A stretch of 5,543 nucleotides of DNA from positions 1 through 5,543 of the forward strand of contig QIHU01000330.1 of the NCBI GenBank assembly GCA_003231035.1. The letters run 5' to 3'. A model generated the notes under the pieces. It saw only the letters and a list, made by a program, of their open reading frames with translations, was not told where the DNA came from and did no database searches. Both the position numbers and the translations under genes were made by a program. This DNA is from Acidobacteriota bacterium (GTDB lineage: Bacteria; Acidobacteriota; Thermoanaerobaculia; Multivoradales; SZUA-115). This document shows, piece after piece, positions 1 through 5,543 of this stretch (position 1 is its first letter; each line of letters starts with the position of its first letter).

Positions 1-401
1 TGTTTAACGCTGAGGTAGGAGGGAGTGCCGCCGCCGATGTAGACGAACTTGGGGCTGCGACCGGCGATGGCGGGATGGGCGGCGTAGAGTTCCACTTCCC
101 GCGCCAGCGCGTCAAGATAGCTGCCGATCTCGTCGTAGTTCTTGTCGGTGTAGACGCGGAAGTAACAGAATTTGCAGCGCTTGCGGCAGAAGGGAATGTG
201 CAGGTAGAGACCAAAATCGGTAGCCTGGCGAGGCGGGCTGGCCAGCGCCGTCTCGACGTTACTCAGCTGATCGCGGTTCCAGAAAGAAAACGGTGGGTAG
301 TTGGAGACGAAGAGGCTGCCGACCTCGGTTTCCAGGCTCACCTCGCCGGTCGCCGGCTCGGGACGGAAAAGAGTTGGGGATACGGTGGTTTGTCGAGTCA
401 A
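1..401 (-). CDS. HemN/HemW-like radical SAM protein, N-terminal part (runs off the left edge)
   Basis: About 133 N-terminal residues are visible. A CxxxCxxC radical SAM motif (Cys72, Cys76, Cys79) follows the family-typical LYLHIPF segment, and a GGGTPS motif lies at residues 123-128. Together these place it in the HemN/HemW (coproporphyrinogen III oxidase-like) family, which binds a 4Fe-4S cluster and cleaves S-adenosylmethionine. Residue 81 is Phe, where true HemN has a fourth Cys, so this looks like the HemW/HemN-like side rather than a haem-pathway oxidase. About 60 residues precede the core, including a distinctive NYPPFSFW stretch at 34-41. The start is TTG at 399-401, with AAGGAA 7 nt upstream and only 2 nt after the propeller gene's stop; an in-frame GTG at codon 21 has no comparable support. 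Known relatives include cyclopropane-forming and methylating enzymes (for example Jaw5 and NosN), so substrate modification is plausible here. The substrate is unknown, and the C-terminal domain that would help is outside the window. Confidence 0.88.
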   Translation of the reverse strand, partial: MTRQTTVSPTLFRPEPATGEVSLETEVGSLFVSNYPPFSFWNRDQLSNVETALASPPRQATDFGLYLHIPFCRKRCKFCYFRVYTDKNYDEIGSYLDALAREVELYAAHPAIAGRSPKFVYIGGGTPSYLSVK

Positions 402-403
402 AG

Positions 404-1630
404 TTAGTTTCCTTGGGGCTTGCTTGCACGGCCCGCGGTGTCTCGCTGAGGGGCTTCGCCGAAGGCGTACACGGTTCCGTCCAGAGTTGCGATGAGAAGT
501 CGCCCGTCGGCGACGCTGGGACTGGCGACGACCGGCTCGCCCAGGTCGTAGCTCCACACTTTCTTGCCGCTGGCGATTTCGAGGGCGAACACCTCACCAT
601 TCTTGGCGGCGCCGAAGAGCCGCTCGCCGACCACGAGTGGCGAGGCATCGATGCGGGCTCGGGTAGTGTACGACCAACGCTCCTTTCCGGTCTTCCAGTC
701 GAGCGCGTGCAGCACTTTGTCGCGCCCGCCGATCATCACCAGCCCGGAAGCGACGGCCGGTGAGGAGTAATACGGAAAAGTGCTCCGCGGGTTTTGGAAA
801 CGCCATACCACCTCACCGCTGGCCAAGTCGATGGCGAGCACTTCGTTGTCGAAGGTACCCACGTAGGCGAGGCCGGAGGAAAGCGCCGCGCTGGCGGCGA
901 TGTAGGAGCCCACTTCAATGGACTTGACCTCACTGCCGGTCGCCGCGTCGACCAGTCGGAAGTAGCCATCGCAACCACCGAAAGCGGCCAATCTGCGGCC
1001 GCCAACGGGAGCGCTTAGCGCCGGTGTGGCATGGACGTAGGATTGCGTCTCTAGTTTCCAATTCAAGGACCCGTCAGCCGCCGCCAGGCTGTAGAGGAAA
1101 CCGTCGTAGGAACCGAAGAGGAGGTCGGTCTCGCCCTTGCCCTCGGCGCCAGCGCGGTCCAAGAAATTGGCCGAAGAGATGATCTCCGCCTCCGTTTCGA
1201 AGGTCCACAGGGCCTTGCCGTCAGCCGCGTTGACGGCATGAAAGATTCCCGTCCCATCGCCGAAGTAGACGACCCCGCCGCGCACCGAGGGCGAGGCTTT
1301 GATTTCGACCCCGGCCTGGTAGCTCCACAGCTTCTCCCCGGTGGCCAGATCGAGGGCGAAGAGTTGGCCTTCGAGGTTGCCCACGAAGGCGCGCCCGTCG
1401 GCGATCGCCACGGTCGACTCGATGCCCTCTCCCGCTTCGAAAACCCAGACGGGCGCCAGCTTCTCGGGGAGCCGGGCCGAGGCCACGCCGGTGAGGGAGG
1501 CGTCGCCGCGAAAGAGGGAGTCTTGGCCAGCATGCACCGCGGTCGCGAGGGCGACCCAGCCGGTCGCCAGGAGGCCGAGTACGACCAGCCCGCCGCGCGG
1601 CCTTGCCATCGATCTACCCAGCCGCCGCAT
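404..1630 (-). CDS. Exported PQQ-like beta-propeller repeat protein (BamB-like fold)
   Basis: This 408-residue protein is built almost wholly from eight PQQ-like repeats of about 40 residues, starting near residue 61. Each has a strand ending in a W-x-F/Y type motif (VWVF, LWSY, LWTF, VWRF, RWSY, VWSY) and a loop of the ALDLATGEK type. Eight repeats suggest an eight-bladed propeller like BamB. The N-terminus has basic residues, a hydrophobic stretch at about 15-32 and an AVHA site after residue 34, so Sec export and signal peptidase I cleavage are expected. No lipobox is seen. The mature part has a single Cys (Cys220), so the vicinal disulfide of quinoprotein alcohol dehydrogenases is absent, and the protein is much shorter than those enzymes. 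A binding or scaffolding role is therefore more likely than catalysis. I chose the ATG at 1630 because it directly precedes the signal peptide; GGGAG sits only 4 nt upstream, and the ATG at 1609 is an alternative. It overlaps the dehydrogenase gene by 17 nt. Confidence 0.9.
   Translation of the reverse strand: MRRLGRSMARPRGGLVVLGLLATGWVALATAVHAGQDSLFRGDASLTGVASARLPEKLAPVWVFEAGEGIESTVAIADGRAFVGNLEGQLFALDLATGEKLWSYQAGVEIKASPSVRGGVVYFGDGTGIFHAVNAADGKALWTFETEAEIISSANFLDRAGAEGKGETDLLFGSYDGFLYSLAAADGSLNWKLETQSYVHATPALSAPVGGRRLAAFGGCDGYFRLVDAATGSEVKSIEVGSYIAASAALSSGLAYVGTFDNEVLAIDLASGEVVWRFQNPRSTFPYYSSPAVASGLVMIGGRDKVLHALDWKTGKERWSYTTRARIDASPLVVGERLFGAAKNGEVFALEIASGKKVWSYDLGEPVVASPSVADGRLLIATLDGTVYAFGEAPQRDTAGRASKPQGN
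409..414 (-). promoter_or_regulatory. Shine-Dalgarno sequence for the radical SAM gene
   Basis: AAGGAA on the minus strand lies inside the last codons of the propeller gene, 7 nt before TTG 399-401. It decides that the radical SAM gene starts at this TTG. Confidence 0.7.
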
Positions 1631-2867
1631 AGAGCTCCCGAAAATCCGCCCTGGCCAAGGGCCTCGGGTTGTGCTGACCGGTCCATTCATGGCTCGCGAG
1701 GTCGGCGAGATCATCAAACGCTGAGGTCTCGACCCCCACCTCACGAAGTGTACCCGGCAGCCCCGCTGCCCGCCGATGCCCTTCCAGCCGCCGGGCCAAC
1801 CCTTCGCCGGCATCGGCGGCCTCACCGGTCAGCTGCCCGTAGAGCGCTTCGGTCGTGGCGCTTCCCGCGGCATTGAAGCGCACGACGTGCGGCAACATCA
1901 AGGCGACCGCCGTCCCGTGCGCGATGGCGAACCGAGCGCTCAGTGGATTGGCCGACGCGTGCGCGGCACCGAGCATTGAAGCCTCGATCGCGGCGCCCGC
2001 AAGGTGGGCGCCCAGGAGCATCGACTGGCCAGGATGGCCCACACTCCCGCCGTCGCCGAGGAGCTTGGGGAAGGCGGCGTCGAGCCACCCCCATGCCTGG
2101 TGAGCGAGCAGGTTCGAGACGGGATTGCGTTTGCGGGTCACGAAACTCTCAACAGCGTGCGATAGGGCATCGATTCCCGCCGTGGCGACGATTTCGCGCG
2201 GCGCCGTCGCCGCCAGCTTGGCGTCGAGTAAGACCTCCGCGAACCGAGCCTTGGGATCTCCGCACGCCATCTTACGCTGACTCCGAGGATCGGTGATCAA
2301 GGCGAAGGACTGTGCCTCGCTGCCGGTACCGGCGGTGGTCGGCACGCCGATCGACGGCAGCATCGACGAGGAGGCCTTGCCGTACCCCCAGAAATCCGCC
2401 ATCGCGCCGCCGTTGGTGAGCAGAAAGTTGATCCCCTTGGCACAATCCATGGCGCTGCCGCCACCGAAGCCGATCAGCAGATCGCAGCGGTGTGCCCGTG
2501 CCGCCTCGCTTCCCAACTCGACCTGGTCCGAAGTGGGGTTGGAGGTGAGGCGGTCGAAGATCGCGGTTTCGACCCTGGCTCCCTCCAGCGACGCCACGGC
2601 GCGATCCACGTGATCGGCGGCGGCGCGCACTCCAGGATCGGTCACCAGGAGCGGCCGTTTGGCGCCAAGCCTGGCGACGGCCTCGCCCAGGGAGGCGACA
2701 CAACCTCGGCCCACGGTCAACCGAATCGAGGCCAGGGTTCCGCTCCACCACCGGCCAGCCACCGGCCGCGCCTCTAGCCACCGCACGAGGCGGCCCACTT
2801 GCGAGGCTACCGAATCGTCCACCGCTTCCGGGGCCATTGGCGCGGGGTGGTGCGAGAGGCTGCTCAA
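1614..2867 (-). CDS. Iron-containing (group III) alcohol dehydrogenase
   Basis: This 417-residue protein matches the iron-type alcohol dehydrogenase family, which interconverts aldehydes or ketones and alcohols with NAD(P)(H). The dinucleotide-binding GGGSAMDCAK lies at 135-144 and the PTTAGTGSE signature at 176-184. The metal-site segment GIDALSHAVE at 231-240 supplies Asp233 and His237, and His317 (AHG) is a third ligand. The usual His of the AHPL-type motif is Asn307 here (SANPL), so the metal site may be altered. His303 lies four residues earlier. The C-terminus has the family's NPRP segment at 400-403. The TTG start at 2865-2867 overlaps the reductase stop (TTGA) and follows CGGAG by 7 nt; the first ATG at 2837 has no Shine-Dalgarno sequence. 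Next to an acyl reductase, the expected job is reducing the aldehyde product to an alcohol, though oxidation is equally possible chemically. Substrate chain length cannot be read from the sequence. Confidence 0.92.
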   Translation of the reverse strand: MSSLSHHPAPMAPEAVDDSVASQVGRLVRWLEARPVAGRWWSGTLASIRLTVGRGCVASLGEAVARLGAKRPLLVTDPGVRAAADHVDRAVASLEGARVETAIFDRLTSNPTSDQVELGSEAARAHRCDLLIGFGGGSAMDCAKGINFLLTNGGAMADFWGYGKASSSMLPSIGVPTTAGTGSEAQSFALITDPRSQRKMACGDPKARFAEVLLDAKLAATAPREIVATAGIDALSHAVESFVTRKRNPVSNLLAHQAWGWLDAAFPKLLGDGGSVGHPGQSMLLGAHLAGAAIEASMLGAAHASANPLSARFAIAHGTAVALMLPHVVRFNAAGSATTEALYGQLTGEAADAGEGLARRLEGHRRAAGLPGTLREVGVETSAFDDLADLASHEWTGQHNPRPLARADFRELYAAAG

Positions 2868-4366
2868 GCGACGGCTCCGAAAGGGACGTCCTGTAGGGCT
2901 CGCTGGCGGTAGAGGTGGGAGAACAGATTGCCCTCGTGGGGTTGGTCCCAGGTGACGTGCGAGGTGGGAATCGGTCCCAAATTCAGCCGCTCGACAAAGG
3001 GCGAAGCGATCAGGTCAGCGCGCAACTCCGGGTCTCGGGTGAGCGCCGTGACCACCAGGCTGGCGCCAATGCGGCGAGCCAGTTCGCTTCCCGCCACCTC
3101 GACCACGCTGACGAAGGGGAAGAGGAACTCGGCCTGGGCTAGCGGGTGGTCGGGACTCTCACAATGGATGACGGTGGGTAGCAGAAAGGCACAGCCATCG
3201 GCCTCGGCCACCCGGCTGGCGTTGCCTCCTCGGGCCACCCGGGCCTCGGCGCTCAAGTCGACGGCGCCGCCGCCGAGGCGGGCGTCGATATAGTCGCTGA
3301 GCGCTTGCGCCGCTTCCCGGCTGGCCATGGCGGCGAGCGCCGCTTGCGGGTCGTCCAAGGCCCGGGCTTCGATCGCCGCCAGCCGCTCGGCCAGGCCGGT
3401 GGCCAAGGCGCGAGAGTTGCGCGCCGTCCACACCCCGGAGGCATTGATGCAGGAGCGGCCGCCGTTGTCGGCCACCGAGGCGGCGAGCAAGTCGAGATAG
3501 ACCGGCCACTCGGCGGCCGCCTCCTCATCCAGCACCACCTTGCTCCACCCTGGCCCGTGCAGCTGCACCCGTTCGTCGCCGGCCCACGAGCCCACCGTCT
3601 TGGCGTCGCCGAATAGGAGGCTGCGCCCGCAGCGCTGCAAGATCTCGGCGGCCCCGGCGTGGCTGGTCGGATAGAACCCGATGGCGGCGCGCGGACAGCC
3701 GGCGGCGAGCAGCGCCTGGGCCAAGCGGTAGGGGGTCCAAGGCTCCTGGCGTCCCGGCTTGATCGCGAGGCCCACCTTGAGCGCGATCGCCGGCAACCAG
3801 AGGGAATGGACCCCCGGCGAGTTGCTGGGCAAGACGGCGCCGAGCAGATCGCTTTGCCGACGATAGGAGATGGCGCGCCCCCCCTGCTCGCCGTAGCCCC
3901 GATCGAGCAGGCTCAGATCGAGACCTCGGGTCAGACCGCCGAGGACGGTCGCCATCTGGTCGAGTACGTAGTGCACCTTGCCCATGTTGGCCCGCGCCAT
4001 CGCCCGCGGCATGCCAGTGGTCGCCGACAACTGGCGCAGGTAGTCGTCCACCGATTGCCGCGCACCGCCCAAGGGCAAATCGTCGTTGAGGAAGAGTTCC
4101 CCGGCCCGCTTGCAGATGGCGATCAGCTCGGCCACGCTCAACGCCTCGAGCGCCTGGCGAGCGGCGCCTGAACGGGCCAAATCGCGGGCCACCAGACCCG
4201 GATTGGCCTGGCTCACCCTGGCCACCGGGGAGCTGGTCTTGTGGCCCTGGCGGCGCAGGTCCGGCAGCTCCACGGTGGTCAAGCTGTGGTAGCTCTCGCC
4301 ACCGCGCACCAGCGGGATTGTCGCGACCCCATCGGCCCCGAGTGCCACCGCGCCGCCGCCGGCCAT
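2864..4366 (-). CDS. LuxC-type acyl reductase of the aldehyde dehydrogenase superfamily
   Basis: This 500-residue protein has the aldehyde dehydrogenase fold. A PSNSP segment at 180-184 stands where the family has its PWNFP-like motif. Lys203 (AIKPG) is the probable cofactor-binding lysine. Cys306 in NGGRSCINASG is the expected nucleophile, and Glu413 in AEFLFPFVSVVEV matches the EIFGPV-type region. LuxC and related acyl reductases form a thioester on this Cys and reduce it to an aldehyde with NADPH. The adjacent LuxE-like gene would supply the activated acyl group, which is why I prefer acyl reduction over simple aldehyde oxidation; that is inference. The start is the ATG at 4364-4366, sharing one base with the upstream stop (TGATG) and preceded by GGGAG at 7 nt. 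A start 69 nt further upstream is possible but would run deep into the LuxE-like gene. The gene ends in a 4-nt overlap with the dehydrogenase. The length is close to that of LuxC (about 480). Confidence 0.85.
   Translation of the reverse strand: MAGGGAVALGADGVATIPLVRGGESYHSLTTVELPDLRRQGHKTSSPVARVSQANPGLVARDLARSGAARQALEALSVAELIAICKRAGELFLNDDLPLGGARQSVDDYLRQLSATTGMPRAMARANMGKVHYVLDQMATVLGGLTRGLDLSLLDRGYGEQGGRAISYRRQSDLLGAVLPSNSPGVHSLWLPAIALKVGLAIKPGRQEPWTPYRLAQALLAAGCPRAAIGFYPTSHAGAAEILQRCGRSLLFGDAKTVGSWAGDERVQLHGPGWSKVVLDEEAAAEWPVYLDLLAASVADNGGRSCINASGVWTARNSRALATGLAERLAAIEARALDDPQAALAAMASREAAQALSDYIDARLGGGAVDLSAEARVARGGNASRVAEADGCAFLLPTVIHCESPDHPLAQAEFLFPFVSVVEVAGSELARRIGASLVVTALTRDPELRADLIASPFVERLNLGPIPTSHVTWDQPHEGNLFSHLYRQRALQDVPFGAVA
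2875..2879 (-). promoter_or_regulatory. Shine-Dalgarno sequence for the alcohol dehydrogenase gene
   Basis: CGGAG on the minus strand lies 7 nt before TTG 2865-2867, inside the end of the acyl reductase gene. It favours this TTG over the downstream ATG at 2837, which lacks a comparable site. Confidence 0.65.
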
Positions 4367-5468
4367 CAGTAGACTCCCACCACCACCGAGGTCGAGAGTT
4401 GGCTCAAGAGGCGTAGATTGCTCACCCCGTCCCACGGGTAGAGCTCGATCGGCTCCGCCCGTTCGCCCTCGTCGCGTTCGAGAAAGCGGGGCATGAAGAA
4501 TTCAGGGGTCAAGGTGGTGAGCATGACCCGACCGGTTTCGCCGTAGTCGACCCTGCGCTCAGTGTTCTCGGGATCGACCAGTTCGAAGACCGCGCGCGGG
4601 GCCGGCGGGTAGTAGGTGATGGTGTAGTCGTTGGCCGCCGGGTCGAACGGCTTCGAACAGGCCAGCCCCATCAGGGTGTTGCCGTAGGTGGGAATGAACT
4701 CGATTCCCGGCACCAGCTCCTCGCGAGCGAAGCGGTGGAACTGGGCGTTCATCTCGGTGCCACCACAGAAGATCCCTTCGATACCGAGCTTGCCCAGCGA
4801 GACTTTCTCGCACAACGCTTCGAGCAACTTGGGGGTGGTGAACAGGCAACGCACGGAATCGTGGGCGCGCAGGATCTTGAGCGCCTGGTCGATGACGTGC
4901 TCCTTGTAGAGCGCCATCTCGTGGTGCTCACCACGCCCGATCAGCTTGTTGACCCAGCGCGGGTCGAGGTCGACATGGAAGGCGACACCACCGCGGTGCT
5001 GGGCCAGGTGCTCAATCGCCAGCCGCAGCCGCCGCGGGCCGGTCGGCCCGAGCATCAACCAGTCGGATCCGCGCGGGAACGAGTCGCAAGAGAGCGTCTC
5101 GCTGAACAGCTCGTAGTCGGTTTGGAAGTCGCGAATGTTGATCCGCGACTTGGGCAAGCCGGTCGAGCCGCCGGTCTCGAAGACGTAGAGCGGCTGATCG
5201 GCCAGCCCTTTGGGAACCCAGCGACCCAGCGGCGGATCGGACCACCCCGCAGCCACTCGTCCTCGAAGTGGCCGAGAAGCTTCAGGTCGTCGTAACCCCG
5301 CACCTTGTCGCACGGATCGAAGGGCAGTTGGGCGGCATGGTCGAGCCAGAACGGGCAGCCGGTTTCCGGGCCGAAGTGCCAGGCGACCATCTCGCGCACG
5401 TGAGCGTCGAGCCGGGCGGCGGCCTCAGCCTGCCCAGCGGCCAACGATCCAGCGGTTGCCGTCGCCAA
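4366..5468 (-). CDS. LuxE/PaaK-like acyl-protein synthetase, reading frame interrupted near 5208-5248
   Basis: This is an adenylate-forming enzyme expected to activate a carboxylic acid as acyl-AMP and pass it to a protein or thiol acceptor, most simply the neighbouring reductase. Residue numbers refer to the repaired protein. ETGGSTGLPK (95-104) is the phosphate-binding motif, FCGGTE (231-236) and PTYGNT (257-262) resemble the A4/A5 motifs, and GETGRVMLTT (307-316) with Arg325 and Asp330 covers the A7 region. It ends at 364 residues, close to Vibrio LuxE, without the long C-terminal domain of acyl-CoA synthetases. The coding sequence begins in one frame at TTG 5466-5468 (GGGGAAG 6 nt upstream, 3 nt after the previous stop) and continues in the -1 frame to the TGA at 4366. 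Both frames are open from 5055 to 5313. Deleting one copy of an 8-bp tandem repeat joins LRGGPIRRWV to PKGLADQPLYVFETGG without a break. It may be a real mutation, an assembly error or a recoding site. Confidence 0.82.
4374..4378 (-). promoter_or_regulatory. Shine-Dalgarno sequence for the acyl reductase gene
   Basis: GGGAG on the minus strand lies 7 nt before ATG 4364-4366, within the last codons of the LuxE-like gene. With the TGATG stop-start overlap it identifies the reductase start and suggests translational coupling. Confidence 0.7.
5216..5231. repeat. Perfect 8-bp tandem duplication inside the LuxE-like gene
   Basis: ACCCAGCG occurs twice in direct succession (5216-5223 and 5224-5231), read as CGCTGGGT twice on the coding strand. 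Eight is not a multiple of three, so the extra copy shifts the frame. Removing one copy gives continuous coding sequence through this point. Confidence 0.9.
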
Positions 5469-5471
5469 AGG

Positions 5472-5543
5472 CTACTTCCCCGCCTTGGCGGCCGGTTCCG
5501 TCTTCTTGGGATCCGGCTTCTTGGGAGCCGCCTTCGCCCCCTT
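5472..5543 (-). CDS. C-terminal tail of an unidentified protein (runs off the right edge)
   Basis: Only the last 23 codons and a TAG stop are visible, in frame with the window edge. The peptide is composed almost entirely of Lys, Ala and Pro with a few Gly, Asp, Glu and Thr. It shows a degenerate five-residue period (APKKP, DPKKT, EPAAK). Such basic, disordered tails occur on many unrelated bacterial proteins, including nucleic-acid-binding and secreted ones, so no function can be assigned. The gene ends 3 nt before the LuxE-like start, and its last codons contain that gene's Shine-Dalgarno sequence, which suggests it is the preceding member of the same operon. The coding assignment rests on the open frame, the composition and the junction geometry. 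Confidence 0.65.
   Translation of the reverse strand, partial: KGAKAAPKKPDPKKTEPAAKAGK
5475..5481 (-). promoter_or_regulatory. Shine-Dalgarno sequence for the LuxE-like gene
   Basis: GGGGAAG on the minus strand lies 6 nt before TTG 5466-5468 and overlaps the final codons of the preceding gene. It supports the TTG start for the interrupted LuxE-like gene. Confidence 0.6.

Noticed and set aside
396..401. TTGACT as a -35 promoter element
   Set aside because: It is the TTG start codon plus the next codon of the radical SAM gene, and I see no matching -10 element at a proper distance.
404..1630. Propeller protein as a PQQ-dependent alcohol dehydrogenase
   Set aside because: At 408 residues it is too short, and the mature protein has one Cys, so the vicinal disulfide of those enzymes cannot form.
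6..1727. Eleven-base direct repeat AACGCTGAGGT at 6-16 and 1717-1727
   Set aside because: Both copies lie inside unrelated coding sequence with no flanking similarity; a shared 11-mer is not surprising in biased coding DNA.
1631..1825. Upstream extension of the propeller gene to 1825
   Set aside because: It would add 65 residues without family similarity ahead of a clear signal peptide and overlap the dehydrogenase by about 210 nt.
293..2777. Long plus-strand open frames across the left half, such as 293-763 and 1238-1876
   Set aside because: They lie antisense to well-supported genes, are Arg/Pro/Gly/Ala-rich as expected from reading GC-rich genes backwards, and show no recognisable motif.
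4367..4435. Upstream extension of the acyl reductase to 4435
   Set aside because: It lies inside the LuxE-like gene, while ATG 4366 has a well-spaced GGGAG and a TGATG junction.
2864..5468. A bioluminescence (lux) operon
   Set aside because: Only LuxC- and LuxE-type relatives are present; no luciferase or LuxD-like gene is visible, and the downstream genes are unrelated to light production.

Overview
The window is GC-rich bacterial DNA. It carries one compact, fully co-oriented gene block on the minus strand, transcribed from the right edge to the left edge. Six genes are visible. In transcription order they are: the C-terminal tail of an unrecognised protein (5472-5543), a LuxE/PaaK-like acyl-activating enzyme (4366-5468, reading frame interrupted), an aldehyde-dehydrogenase-fold acyl reductase of LuxC type (2864-4366), an iron-type alcohol dehydrogenase (1614-2867), an exported eight-repeat PQQ-like beta-propeller protein (404-1630), and the N-terminal third of a HemN/HemW-like radical SAM enzyme (1-401).

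The genes are packed as a classic operon. Junctions are a 3-nt gap, a 1-nt overlap (TGATG), a 4-nt overlap (TTGA), a 17-nt overlap and a 2-nt gap, so translational coupling is likely throughout. Three of the five visible starts are TTG, each placed 6-7 nt after a Shine-Dalgarno-like sequence. There is no intergenic stretch, and I see no promoter, terminator, RNA gene, CRISPR array or insertion sequence. The organism cannot be fixed from this window. GC content, TTG starts and the gene types would fit Acidobacteriota, Gemmatimonadota, Myxococcota or similar soil/marine lineages, but that is only an impression.

The three central enzymes make a chemically sensible chain. A LuxE-like protein adenylates a carboxylic acid, a Cys-dependent ALDH-fold reductase takes the activated acyl group to an aldehyde, and the iron-type dehydrogenase takes the aldehyde to an alcohol (or the reverse). 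No luciferase (LuxAB) or LuxD-like gene is visible, so this is not evidently a bioluminescence operon. Two partners make the locus unusual: a secreted beta-propeller with no catalytic hallmarks and a HemN-like radical SAM protein, both in the same tight operon. The likeliest overall reading is a specialised acyl/lipid-modifying pathway of unknown product.

The main anomaly is in the LuxE-like gene. A perfect 8-bp tandem duplication (5216-5231) lies where the frame changes, and removing one copy restores an uninterrupted 364-residue protein of normal LuxE length. A single-base indel or ribosomal frameshifting at a nearby CCCAAAG heptamer are alternatives. The dehydrogenase also appears to have Asn where most of its family has a metal-binding His.
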